Assembly (NCBI RefSeq): GCF_964204865.1
Contig: NC_135251.1
Coordinates: forward strand, 18,228,001 to 18,292,000
DNA from: Styela clava
Lineage: Eukaryota > Chordata > Ascidiacea > Stolidobranchia > Styelidae
Direction: 5' to 3'
DNA: 64,000 nucleotides
Shown: positions 32,746 to 47,100 of the stretch, one piece after another
Position numbering within the stretch: position 1 is the first letter of the stretch
Layout: each line of letters opens with the position of its first letter
Notes under the pieces: generated by a model
Told to the model about the DNA's origin: nothing
What the model saw: the letters and a program-made list of their open reading frames with translations, nothing else
Database searches by the model: none
Program-made: the position numbers and the translations under genes

Positions 32746-33597
32746 GAAGAAGTATAAATTGGCATTCTTTCAAACAAACCACAGAATTTTGTAAGCAAGG
32801 TTCTACATGGCACTAGGAAGTTAACTTAGAATCAAGACTGCTTGTTTAGATTTAGAAATTTGTTCGCATTTCTTAACTTGGGTTATCCATAGTAACCTAT
32901 GATTAATAACAAAGATTATTTTTTCCTGACAAATAGTGACAGTGACTCATCAGTCAGTCATCGCTATATACATTCTTGCAGCGTCACTTTTATGATCCGA
33001 GTTGACATAGGGTAAAATAACATTTACAATATAATTCAGTTGGAGATTCGCAGTTCTGGTTTTTGTTTATTATTTTATAAGCTTTTAATGTAAAATTTAT
33101 ATTTTTTCGTTTGTTTATAGCTGCTGCCTTTATACTACAGTAATATCTGGTATCAAACAACCCACTATCCTACAAATTACGTACTTCCAGAATTTTTTTT
33201 TTTTTATATTTCTGTTTCAATTCAGCAATGAAAATGACATTAGTGACCCATAATTGTTGTAAATCCAGTCATACCATGCATGTATAATAAGCTTGGTGAA
33301 TTGAGGATGTTTTTTTTCTCTATTTTTAAGATTTGCCTGTTGTTGATTTGAAGCAATACAATCTTTCTGAATTTATTGTGTGCATGTTTAGTCCTAATGT
33401 CCAGTGCCTCAGCTAAGTCAGTTTAACAAGGTGATAACTGATAATAGTTATTTCTGATCACATGCAGGCCAGAATTAGGCGACAATGTTATAATTATGTG
33501 CTAGATGTGAAGAACGCGAAACTTCCTTTTTACCTACAACTCACTTCACTGCCCGACTGGAGGATCGCATTTTAATTAGGACCTCGTTTGCATATGT

Positions 33598-34731
33598 CAG
33601 GGGTTCTCAACCCTTTTCCTGTTAAGTACCCCCCGAGTCATGAAATAATCAACACGAACCCCCGGTAATTAGACACCAAACAAAGTTGTCATATATTAAC
33701 TAATAAGTCTGCGAGAAATTTTGTTGTTTTTCAATCGCTTTACCGAACCCGAAATAACGACGTTGTGTTTGTTTATTACACAATTTATCTTTCGCCGACA
33801 TATTGCTGTTTGTGGCCCGACGACGGCTTGGCGCCGAGTAATCACGCTTTTTCGGTTCAAATTCATCGCGAAGCGTCCGTCAAATCTCGCAAGATTCAGA
33901 AGGCCAAAAATGTATTTTCTCTGTTCTGCATGCTTTTCCTGCTTAATGTGAACATTGTGAAGGTTTGAATATTTCTTTGTTCAAGCCGGAAAACAGTCAT
34001 GGACAATATAATATTCCAGGGCTTCGCTTTGACATATAGTAAAATAGGGTCTTGTTGCGATCCTGCATGTGGTCACAAGACGCGCAACAAAAGCATGGGC
34101 CGCAGAGATCTTTTCCAGGTTATGCACAGCAGAGAGAGAGAGAGATTGTGAACCTGGTGCCAAGTTACAGACGACTTTTGTTTGATGCTTTGATTAACTG
34201 CAGAAGGATTAATATGAGATCAGTTAACCAACAGCGCATTTTGGTATTTTTTCAAATAAGAACGAGGAGAATAGGTCCTCTTCTGGACAAAGTTTGATCT
34301 ATGTGTTATTATTTTACTATTCCATTTCAATTTTTTGCCGGTCTGCGAGTACATTTTATTTAATTTTACCGGTCCGCCAGAAAGGTTGGGGACCCCTGTT
34401 TTAAATGATATTAAACAAAAGTATTCATTTTATTTATACAGAACATTAGTGTGAAGGCTGTCCCTGTTTATTGCGAATAAGTTTCTTAATTCGAGGAGCA
34501 AACAGCACATTGTCTATTGAGATTTGCCCTGTTTGGCTGCAAAGCTGTTGATTTCACATTGTTCGGTCACAACAACTCAAGATCAGGGAAAATCCACGCT
34601 AATTTTCAATCGGCACGCTTTTTCCTCTGATAGTAATAGACATTAAAAAATAGCAACACATGCAAACTCAACTGTCATCCAAGTACTCCTGGAAATCTGC
34701 TCGTGAACCCCTGGGGGTTGGCGAACCCCTG
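33598..34731. mobile_element. hAT-type element inserted in copy 2 of the tandem duplication (1134 bp)
   Basis: Left end caggggttctcaaccc; right end ggttggcgaacccctg, an imperfect inverted match. Flanks gcatatgt (33590-33597) and gcattatgt (34732-34740) fit an 8-bp target duplication with one extra base. The uninterrupted site is visible in copy 1 near 32560 (gtttgcatgtttttt then gccgact). Inside, ggttggggacccctg near 34383-34397 looks like the end of another hAT element. No transposase is evident. Confidence 0.85.
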
Positions 34732-35101
34732 GCATTATGTTCTTCGCCGACTTGGCAGTCATCAGTTCCATTTAAAAACTTAAAAGATGGTCCCACACTA
34801 CATACTTGCAATCAGTCCTAATTCTTCCCCTTGAACCAAACGCAAAAACTCAACTTGACGTGCATTGATTGTACTATCAACAATATTTTATTCATAAAAC
34901 ATAGTAAAGAAGTATAAATTGCCATTCTTTCAAACAAACCACAGAATTTTGTAAGCCAGGTTTCTACATGGCACTGGGAGCATATCTGTTCATTCTGTAG
35001 TACCACCAGGTCCTCAAACTGAAATTTCAGGTTCTTCCCATGTCTTCCAGGTAGGGTAGTTATCGAGCAAGTTTGAAGACTATATTACTGACAAGATGCT
35101 T

Positions 35102-38100
35102 TCAGAACTTTAGATTGAATCCAACTCCATGTTTACTTATTCCATGCTTTGGTGCAGTTAATTGAAATCCTGTGACTAATCCTTCTTCATCATTCTACAG
35201 AAAAAAAGTTCAATCTTCAAACTTTGAATTATAAATTCTGTTGTACTCTAGTGATTCGAAGATATGAAATGTTCGTACATAAAACGTACAGGTTTCAATA
35301 ATAGTCTAAGAAGCATGATGAACTTTAAATCATGAAATTTTGAGCAGATGTCCATTATTATAAAATCAAGGCAAGAGCAACACTTGAAACAGCATAGTTC
35401 CCATCAAACCCCATTTCCAGTTTACGACGTCGTCATTTCAAGTTTCTAGTGTTTTAAACAACCTTCGTATTGTAGCAATAAAACAGTTAAGTATAATAAA
35501 ATGCAAGATTTACTGACCAAAAATCGAAGCTCAAAGAAGCAATAGAACAACATTTGTATAGCATAAACACCTTTTTCATCAAGTGGTGCATACAAGCTGA
35601 TATGCAAGAAGTTATCATAATTTTGGAAGGAATATAATTTTTCCAGTTAAAAGAAAATCCTACCAATTTATAATACTTTTGAGTGAAAAGGCATTCATCT
35701 TTAGCTTAGGTAAGTCTAATATGCAGACACCTGGTCTCGGCCCTGACGAGACTTTCAAATGTAAAGTCTTGATAAATAACCACCATATATATATACATGG
35801 AATTTTGTATACCAAAGAGGACTTTTTACGTAAAACATAAGAATCAGGAACAAAACTCACTATAAGACTGTTGTATTCTTTTCCACCTTGTGGAGCTTTA
35901 GGACTGTCAACAACTTTCTTCACCCTGGGTTGTTCACTCTTTGCAGGCCACGTTGGAAACATAGCAGGATCAACGGGTTGTGGAGTTTCATGAAACCAGT
36001 CATGCTTTAACGCTCCTTGGGCAGTGATGCGCTTGCTTGGGCAGTATGTGAGAAACCTAAATCAGAATTAAACGATGCAGGATTACTGATAGTCTATAAC
36101 TCTATGTTCTCGAATAAACACTCTCCAAAGCAAAATATCAAACATACTTTAATGGGTAAGTTCAAGAAGAAGAAAAAATCAACAAATTTAGAGTGAAGAT
36201 TTGTTTTAAATAGTCTGGCTGACAGAGAGGATTTACATGAGCTAAGAACCACTAAGCTCATAGTGTTTATGAATACACAAAGCTTGATTTTATACACTGT
36301 TATAAGTATTGTTATTGAGTATTGTCCCAACTTCCAATTAATCATCATTACATAAACAAACCTGGAACTTCATGTAAGGAGATGCAAAATAGATTTCGAC
36401 ATTGGTATCGAGTTTTTATTTTAATCTATATTTTAAGAAACGATTTGAAAAGTGACAATCAGTTGGCGTTACACTGACAACTTATCTAAAATATTTTTTT
36501 TATATAACACTTATTCACTTTTGCTCCAAACAAGGCCCTTTCCAAGCAGCCACTGATAGATCATGTTACTTTTATTTGGAAAGACCGAAATCTTTGCACC
36601 ATCCACCATTACAAAAAGTGTTATCTTTAAATGACCTGTTCAGAAGTTTGAATCCTTTCTCAGTTATGCTTGTTCCAAATCTTTTTCTTAACTGATTATA
36701 TGGATAATTTACAAAAGTCGCTTTTCTCACCATCGGCAACTCATCGTAACCTGGCCAAATTTTTTCGCTTGGTGTACCGAGTTCCTGAAATACATCAAGT
36801 CGGTGTTTATAAAATATTTACAAATGAAATTACCGGAAACATATAAAATATTATGAATTTACCTTAAATATTAAGTTGAGTTGCATTATTTCAGATTTCC
36901 CAGGAAACAAAGGTTTCATTGTTAGAAGTTCAGCAAATATACAACCAACACTCCATATGTCTATATATGTTGAATATTCCTAAAGAGAAAAATACATTGA
37001 AAAGATACCAAGATTTCCGAACTTTATGTTGAGAGTTGAGACTCATAGTTAAACTTTTGACATTGACCTTGACATCATACCTTGCATCCTAGTAATAACT
37101 CAGGAGATCGATACCATAATGTAACAACAATGGGTGTATAAGGTTTCAATGGTGATCCGTACTCCCTCGCAAGTCCAAAATCACCTGTGAAATAAAAAAA
37201 ACAATTATTAGTGCTCAGGGTATTTTGCTGCAGTTGAACATGTGAATGAACTGCTAATTGACTTGTTCTCACCAACGTGGTTTAAACTTGCAACTGATTT
37301 ACCAATCACTATTTATGTTTAGTGTGCATTGTACACTTACTTCGTGATAATTGGTTGCTTAATTGATTGCTTCTTGCTATGGTTCACTATTTTGCACTCT
37401 GGTTTAAATCAGTTTTTTCAGCTAGTTACTGGTGCAGTTATTTCTTAAGTTTCTAAGATTATCTGTTCTGACTAAGACTTATTTAAATGCAAGTGAAGTG
37501 ATATGTATATTCATGCTTGCTTGTAGTACTTATTTTCATGATAATCTTTTATTGTTTGTTTAATGTAAGCCACTGTGCCTGACTGGTATCTGGATTGAAA
37601 CAATTTGGGCAAATCTGTCTGTTTCATATCGGATAGTATAAATAGACATGGTAGACGAGGTTAATTTGTCAATGCACAAACTATCACCATTAACTACTGG
37701 GGAACACAAATATTATAAACTTACATTATATACTAGTCATATTCAGAAACTATGCCATAATACATTAGAAAATTGAATCAATAATCCACGATTATTATTG
37801 AAATCCCTTAACAAGTACACATGGAACATGTACTCACCAATTTTCAATATTCCTCTGTGGCTCAATAACAAATTAGATGTTTTTAAATCTCTGTGTAATA
37901 TCCAGTTATCATGTAGATGATGGACACCTCTTAATAATTGAATCATCAATGTTTTAACTTCACCTAAATAAGAGAATTTTTATTTCATTGGTTATTCAAA
38001 AGGCTAGCTCTTATTTGTGCGAGAATGCACCTAAACTTTATCATATCTTAAAGCATTTACCAATCCAGAAATGGGGAGCTGGTTTGAAACCACAATGTCT

Positions 38101-41100
38101 CTGGCTCCAGAACTAAAGTCAAAACTCAAAACTTTTAAATTAATATTAAAACTGAAACTGTGGTTCCAGCCCTGGCTCCATAACCGATATGTTTTTGGTA
38201 TAAACAGAGCACCATGAAACATCAGCCCCATCAAGTTTTGCAGCGGAGAGGCTAAAAACCATGCTATAAGGCAGCGGTTCTCAACCGGGGGCCACAGAGG
38301 AGTTGGAGGGGAGCCACAAGGATGGGCTGAAATCTGAATTTACTTTTCACTTTAAAAGAAATCTCACAGTTTTTTCTAGTTTGCTGCTCAACAAGGTTAT
38401 TTCGCAGGGTGTTTTCGCTCTCTTTTGTGCAAATTGTTATAACATAATGGGATTTGGAATCTGTCAATGAAAATAACCCTATAAATACCTCTGAAATATT
38501 AAAGTGGGGGCCATGAGTGCTGAAAGCCTCCGAAAGGGGGCCACGAGTCATAAAAGGTTGAGAACCACTGCTATAAGGGATTCAAATTTTGAAATTAAAC
38601 ATTATACTTTTAATTTACCATTTACATTAATTTTACAACCTGAATATTGGAAAAATATATATAGAAGCCAGAAGGAAAAGTGTTTTACTATTTTTATAGA
38701 GTATCAGAAAATCATTAATGTGAAAAATAACTGAATATTAAGAGCTGGAGACACCAATACTTCTGGTAGCTTCAGTTCCACCTATGATGGTAAGCTTGGC
38801 TCCAGTTCAGACTCATACAGAAAATAAACAGCTCCAGTCTCCCTACCCGGCACAGATTCAACACAGTTTTATTATCATGGTATATCATCATCTTCAATGC
38901 AAATTTATGAATGTGACAACATTTGAAAAAATTGTATTAAATACCACACAAACATAAAAATGCAATTTTATCAAAAAGATGTTTTTGAATATTATAAATA
39001 AAAGTAAACTTCATACCAACGAGGAAAGGTTGTTTCATAGTTTCCATCAAACTTTTCAAATCGTGTTCAACATAATCCATCACAATGTATATCTTATCCA
39101 TGTTTGATCCGACAACAATTTCCTAGAAATGAAATTTCATTATTATGTCATGACCAGGGATGGACAAAACCAAATAATTTAATATTCTGAATATCTTCTG
39201 AAATGCGTCTGCTCCATAGAAAAATCCACTCTGTAAAATAGTAGAATTTGAATTTGGTTATGTCAAATGTTTGAGATTGATTATGTTCTAATTAGTATTC
39301 TCTGTGTTATAGCGCCAGAAGTAATTTTTCGTCTGACCATAAGGGTATCCAGGCCTGATAGCGACTGTCAAAACAGCGACTTCATAATAGCGACGTAATC
39401 AAGTGAGTGACATTCCAAACAGCGATTGTATAAATGCTGACCACATTAAAACAGCGACTGTTATGATAGCGACTTAATCCATGTCCACTGAGTTGAATTC
39501 ACTGAGTCAAATTTCCTGGTCGGTCGTTGAAAGGTAACGCTATGATGTCGTGTCACATTAATTTGAAAAAGGTCGTTTGAAAAATTTGCCCAATGGATTT
39601 CATAACATAAAAGGAAGTGACATGATATGTCACGAAGGCTTTTTGTACAGGAATGCCAAAACAAAGTTAGGGCTAGGGTGTGGGGGGATGGAAGGTGTGT
39701 GTGTGGGAAGGGGTTGGGGGGGAGAGTGTGTGTGCGAGTAAGACTTGGATTTAATAAAGGAAGTGATGTCGCTGTTTTGAATGAATCGCTGTCGTGTAGT
39801 CACTCAATTGACAGTCACTGTTTTAAATTAATTGCTGTCGTGAGTTCGCTCTATTGACAGTCGCTATTTGGAACCCTAGCCGACCGTAAGATATCAAACC
39901 CATAAAAAAATCAATTTTCAAATGAAAATATTTTGTGAATCATTCCTAAAATGAAAAATTCCCTATAACAAATGTATTTGAATATTCGATTCGTTTTGGA
40001 CATGCCTGATCAAGACTAATGAAAAAATGCAGGTATACTTTTTATAAAGTTTTACACCTCCGCTCCATAGATTTGGGCCATGTGTACAGTATAACAATTA
40101 CTTTTAGTAGAGCGGAATTGCAACAGGACCCAACACGGAACTTGAACAGAAACTTGTGGCACTATACAACACCAAGCTCTCAGATATAGGGGGATACTGA
40201 TTTAGAAAGGTATAAAAATCTTTCACATTATTGATAAACAGAAAGTAGCCCAAAGTAAATCACCTGTACTGTAACAATATTAGGATGATGTGCTTTTAAT
40301 AAAGTGCAAACTTCTCTTAAAGATGTGATAGGAAAACCCTCACGTTCTTTCTCCATTTTTAAACGTTTTAATGCAACAACTTCACCTGAATAAAAAATTA
40401 TGGTACTATGAGACATCACAGCCAATGTACATACTTTTGATTACCTAAAATATTCTAAAACTTTTTGTGGATAAAGAAGGCTTCAAATGACGCACAAGCA
40501 TGGTGTTTGAAATTCAATAATTGATAACTCAAGGTTAAGTCCATGGTACAGCGCAACCCCAAAACAGAACCCATAATTTTCTTAATAACTGACACTTAAC
40601 ACTAATAAGTAACACTAAAACTTCTGCTTGTGTATGATTTAACTCAAAAAAGTTACAGTTATCTAGACAATTCGCACAAAAGTTATGCTCGCCCTAGAAT
40701 ATGTTCCAAATGTCCTGGGTTCAGTTTTATGGGGCACTGGTTGACTATCATGCATTGACTGCACTGGAGACTGGATGATATTGAAAAGTGTTAATTTGCA
40801 ATATGATCAAGCTGTCCAGTTTAACTCTTTTTCATATTAAATATGAAAATCCTATCTCTCATTGGTAGTAATGAATATAGTATTAGCAGTTAGCACACAA
40901 ATATAAAAGCATGAATACCTGTTTTCTTGTCTTTTGCTCTATAGACAACACCATAAGTGCCTTCTTCAATTCGATTTAAACACTGGAACTCATCAACACT
41001 TCGACATCCTTGTATCGCAGGTAAATAATATGGAAGTTCTGGCTTCAATATCTCTGTAGATGTCAAGTAAATTATCCTATTAAAAACATTTGCAAAGACA

Positions 41101-44100
41101 AGCTACTATATAGTTCGGAGTGAAAGCTTCAAACAGAACTGTTATGGCCTATGGAGCTATATAATACGAAGAAAATATTAATTTCAATAACAAATTGATA
41201 ATAGAAATTACAATAATAACAATCATTTTTATATCGCGTTTTCAAGCCTTTCATTTCAAGCAAGGTTCTGTGCTGCCTTAAATCTTCCACCATTTACTCA
41301 AAATGCATATTCGTATGAAATACCACACTTGATCAAGTGTGTAACTTGTCCGTCATTGTATTTAGCTTTTATTGCCCGTATGTATTGCGTATATGTAACT
41401 ATTTTGTTTTTTCTTTTCATGAAAATTTAATGTTGTTTTTGGACACACCTGAAATATGCTATACCATATCTGAAGAGTTTTTTATTCATGTTTATTGATA
41501 ATAATAATGGGTGGTAACTGACTCCAATGATCGCACGGTCGTATCGTTGCCACCCAGTCTTTACTGAGAACTATTTTGTTTTCTATTAATTATGTTTTTG
41601 TTGTGAATATGTTTTCTGGTGGACAAATAAACTATCATTCTTTTGTGGCTCAAACAACTCGGGGGTTCATTGGGTTTTAACCTCGCTAACACGGCAGACG
41701 GCACACCCGCAAATGTTGGACAAAATCAGTAAAATATCACCCCAGACACGGTCATAAAAATCTGGTCTCCCGTGAAATATTCTACAATAATTTTGTAATA
41801 ACAATAATGAATTACCTGGAGAAGGAACAGGAGATTCCTCCATTTGTTGATCAGAATCGGATGCAGCACTTTCATCTTCACCTTCCTCCTGTCCATCATC
41901 ATCAGATTCTGAACCTTCTTGATCAGGTTCTGGAGAATCAAACTTTGATCTCAAAGGCTCTGTGTGAATAATTGAAATTGAGTTTTATGACAAAAATTAA
42001 AATGCATTCATTTCAACAATAAACAGAATAACATCTTAAATCAAGAATGTGCATTATTTTTTATCAGTGGGCCATATGACCAACTTCTGACATCTAGCTT
42101 GGCCACACAAAAAGTTTAGTTTTTCCATGTACACAACAAATTTAAAAATTCGCTGTGAGAAAGAGATCGCTTGGCAAGCGACTTTCAATAAAGAGCGAAC
42201 ACTACGACTACTCTCAAACTATCTTACTAGGCAAATAATCTGCTTGCGTTTTGTCGCTAAATTTCAATTAAGCGTCGTGGGCTGAATTATTTTACCGCTA
42301 TCAGTAATAGAGGCACCGGGTAAAACAGCAAAAGGTCTAATGCAACGACAAGAACAAAAAAACATGTATTTTTACCCATGTGACTGTGAGCGCCTTTGTA
42401 AACAAATTGTCAGATTCCGACTTTTGTGCTTGGTGGGGAAAAATCTAAGTGGCGACAAGGGTCATACTAAATGACTCGGCGGAACGGGTTGTGGCCAGCT
42501 GGCTGCCACTTGCACGCCCCTGTCATAATGCTCACAAAATTTCAACATTTGAAGGATTAATGATTCGTTTTGGATACCCGTGATTTACAAAGACAAGAAA
42601 TAATGTAACCCAAAGGAGATTCATTTCCACTCTCAGCATCCTCCTCTTCAGAAGATCCTGGTACCTCTTCCTCACCACTCCCACTCTCCTCTCCAGATAA
42701 ATCTTGTTCCTCCTCATCAGAACCCTCAGACCCAGAAGATGCTTCTACATCTTCTCCTGAACCAGATCCTGCTGGGCTCTGGTCTGCCATTTCCTTGAAA
42801 AAATTAAAGTAGCTATTTTCTATAGAAGCAATATTGTTGTTTCTATAATAGTAGGATAGGATTTACATATTTATCCCGGCTTAATCATATGTTGAACCAC
42901 GGCCTCTCGACCAGTTGATTGTTTTCGGAAGCATGGACTTGATGGTGGAAGAAGCCGTAACCTACCAGCAGTTACGTGAAACACCCTACGGCAGCGGGGG
43001 TCCAGCAAAGCAGCAATCCTCTCGTACATAATACGCAGGGTAATCAGAGGTGCGGTGGCAAGCATATTCCTAATGCTTAGCAGTTAGCACAATGCGCCAC
43101 ACGGCCGAGCCACCTGTGTACCACGTTAGAAAATTGGAATCTTTTCAAACCATAAATATACATTCACAGTGAGAGCTTAAAACCCGGGTGCCTAAACAAT
43201 TTCAATAGCGAAAGCTTTTATTTTTAGCATCATTTTGTATTGTTTGGTAGAGTGGCATATTCACTATAGAAATCAGGTGGTTAGATCTGCTCAATCTCAG
43301 TTGACCGTTTTAATTGAAGAAAAACAATAGAAACCTCAGTAACATCTTTGTCACTTTCTTCGTCTTTTTGATTTTCTGATATATCTTCATCTAGAAATAA
43401 ATCCAAGCTGGGTTGGCATAATATCAAAATGTAACCATGGGCCAAATGCAAGGCAGGTTAGCTAACCCAATGGGTAGAATATAACTAGCTTAAATACGGG
43501 GTGATCCAAAAAAACAGAATGTAGGTAATTTGGAACATATTCTAGAGAGAACATAATTTTTGTGCAAAGTGTCTAAGATTACTAAAACTTTTTACAGTCA
43601 TACACAAACAGAAGTTCAAGTGTTAAATGAATATTTTTTTTACAAGTTTCGTACAAGCATTAAGAAATTAATGATTTCCATATAAGATAAAAATCTCATT
43701 GATATAAACATGAGAGCAGAGCTCAAATATATAGACACAAACGTCCCTTGCTTTAGTATCAGTAAGACCTTATCTGAACACCGAGCTTGCTGTAAAGATT
43801 CAGTCAAACGTGACTGGAAAAGTGTTCCGATGAATTTTCTACAAGATTTTTCATGCACTTATTCACGCCTTTCAAGAACAAAGCCCAGTACAAGCAAGCA
43901 GCCACTGATATCTTACAATATATAAGGAGTTACTTTTATTTGGAGGGACCGGTATCTTTCTGGTTCAGCATTGCCTACTGAATGTATAAAACCCTGGGTG
44001 AGATAGAGAGCATGGGGTTTGAACCTGAGGTGTGTAATGTGAGATGCCAAGCAGTTATTAATGCTTCACTAGGCCATCACAGTGCCAAATATCCATATTT

Positions 44101-47100
44101 CACGACACTTAAGTGTCCAAAAACAATTCGCACCTGATGAATTGATGCTCAAAACTTCATCATTCATATTATTTTCAACTCTTACACCCGTAGAAGTTTG
44201 TGCTCGTCGATGAGATTTTGTTGGAGATTTATTTCGTGATTCATCTCTTCGTTTTCTATCTTGATCTCTGATTGATATTTTGGATCTTTCAGAAGACGAT
44301 GACACCGTTGATGACGGTTTTGAATATTTTCCTGAAATATCAATGAATCGATAAACATGAACATATTGGTTACATATTCAACATTCAGAAAAATCGTGTG
44401 GGAGATTACTATGTGCGAGTAGATTGCCGTTCGGTTATGGCTTGCTCCATCATCAAGGTCATGCCTCTGAAACAAATAACTATTCCCATACAAGACATGG
44501 ACTGGTAACCAGACAAATGGCTGTGGCTTGCCATATGATTAAGGTGTCTTATCATCTTTCCTCTTCCCAGAATAAATATGAAATTTCTTATCTATATCAG
44601 TTCAAGAAAAATAGAAATCAAATATATAACATTTAACCAATTTCCGATTTGTTTTGGGCATCATCAGAAACAAGACTCTACAAAATCTAGTTTACTTTCA
44701 GTTTCACATATCACATAATAATTTAGCCCATTATGAAATGAAATTTTGAAACATGAATTCAATGAAAACAAGGATATATTAATGGTACAAACCCACCTGG
44801 TTCATTTTTAGATCTGTCATCTTCATCATCATAACGTCGAACAAGTAATGGCGGCGGTGGTCTATCTCGTCTACCACCCCGAACTGATGAAAATAAACAA
44901 AGAAATCAAGGTAAATAAATAAGTAGCCTATATAGTTTTGTTATAAACACAGGATTTCATTGATAAATTGTTAAAATATTCATGCTCCTTTTCTGCCTGT
45001 TCCTGCCACATCATAATTATTTGTATCATTCATATACAAGCGTAAGATTTTATGATTAATGAAGCTCTTATTCTCACTAAACACATATAAGTCTGAAATA
45101 TGCACGAGTGAGTGAGCATGGCACTGATGCCTGTGAATCTTGGTTCTCAACAAATAAAGAAAAATACATGATATAGGATAAATAAATTGTAGGAAAATAT
45201 TAAAGAGAATAACAATGAGATTACCAACAATTTATCTTAGAATAGTGATCATTCAAATGCTTACAAAAGATATGGTTTTAGATTAGAAAATCAAAGAGCC
45301 TACCAAAATCCCTTGGGTTTACCAAACAGAGAAAGTGAGTTTTGACCTCATCCCTAGAGCTAGATTGATTAAACTTTCATAGATATATTCAGCTCTCATT
45401 ACCTTCCTCTCTTCTATGTTGTGCTGATGAACTTTCACCTCCTCTTCTTGAGATTTGTGATCCAGGACGAGTATGAAAGTCTACCCCACCTGTTGTCTGG
45501 TATCGGCCATGATCTTTACCACTGATATAAAGAAGAATGTAAATAAAGAAATACTATATATTGAGGATACAGCACATTGTCACATAAAATGAAAACAGAA
45601 TTCATCAGTTGATACAATACAGGCAATCTTGATAATTTTTCAATTTTCTTGAATGTAAATAAGTTTACCAGGGTTCACTGGAAGGCTGCTTTGCTCTAAT
45701 TGGAAAAAAAGGACATGAACCAAATAACTGAGCGGACTGTTATATTGTAGTTGAATTATTTCCTGTGACTGAACAACTGTGTATGCAAACAAAGTCCACA
45801 CATAGTTATAAAAAGTATAAATAATCCATGTTTATTACAAAGCCTGTACTCAAGTAATGCCAGGTGTCATGTCTCCCTACAAACAAGGTTGCTACAGATT
45901 CACATGTCAGTATGTCACTGTCTACAAACTCTCCATCAAACATCAAATTTGATTACCACCATTTCCATTTTTTCATCTGTAGTTATTTCAAGGCTTTGGC
46001 CTAGCAAGGCTGACAAGAGCACGGAGAAGGTTAATCTTAGCATCATATAAACTACCACCTAAAATAAGTGAACAATCAAAAAACTTGAACAGCGTCCGAA
46101 AAAGCCTGGAATGATGAACAATAGTATACTAACCGATATTGTGAAGAATATCTATCTCCTCCACTTATTCTGTCATCATCTTCTCTTCTCAATGGATGAT
46201 AATAGTTATCTCGGTCACCTCTGGCATCACCTCTGGTAAAAAGTAATAAAAATCTGGTCAATTTGGCACAGAAAATGTTGTATAATAATTCTTACTTGGG
46301 TTAGATTAGTTTTAATCTATTTTTTATTTTCAGAAAGATTGCGTACTCTTTCAATCAGACACAGCTAGGCCAACATCAGTTTCCAGTTTGGCATAATGTT
46401 CAGTTTTTGTCAGTTTTACAATGACAGTTTTCTATATATCGTAAATATCAAAATTTCCCAATCGCACTTGCAAACAAATTTAAAATAAAAAAACCTTAAC
46501 TTCTTAGAAAAAGCTAACTACACCTATATGTGAAGGAAAAAATGAGCAGGGTATAAAAGTAAACAAAAAAAAAATAAAAATTCATTCAGGTGGTATGTTA
46601 TCTTCATAAGTTTAAATTAAGCTGAATGGGACAATAAGCTTGAAACAAACCGGCTACCGAATTCTTCCCTTCTTTCATGAATCCTAGGTTGACGATTTGT
46701 GTTTCCTCTACCACTAATTAAAACAACACAAAATTGGGCGTTAATGTATGATATAAAAAGATAGCTAAAAAGCTTAATCTATCAATTTTGGAATTTCAAT
46801 TTTCAATTAAGAAAAAATGGTGACTATTTTTAGGTATAAGGTAAGTAAGTACAACATTGCATCAAACTATCATATATTTGTTTGAACTTTTACAAAAAAT
46901 ATGGGTGACAGAAATGAATATTTAAAATAAAAATATCCATATTGAGTTGAATAGAATCAAGTACAAATCGATTCAAATATTCAATTCTTTTTGGACAAGC
47001 CTGCTGGTGATCTTGCTACAAAATGAACCTCTATCTAATCACAAGATAAATAGTATGCTACGATTTCAACCATCTACAGCAATTCAATTATTAATTACCG

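Larger units (their letters stand above)
31495..34985. repeat. Degenerate tandem duplication downstream of EI24
   Basis: Copy 1 (about 31495-32825) and copy 2 (about 32830-34985) share long blocks in the same order. Examples are cagtaatatctggtatcaa at 32128 and 33138, gactggaggatc at 32526 and 33556, and accacagaattttgtaag at 32778 and 34938. Copy 2 is interrupted by the hAT element at 33598-34731. Copy 1 starts just after the EI24 stop codon, so the duplicated material probably includes its 3' untranslated region. Confidence 0.82.

Noticed and set aside
44014..44076. Functional tRNA gene
   Set aside because: A and B boxes are present, but no convincing acceptor stem or cloverleaf could be drawn, and it lies in a repeat-filled intron. 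A SINE head is more likely.
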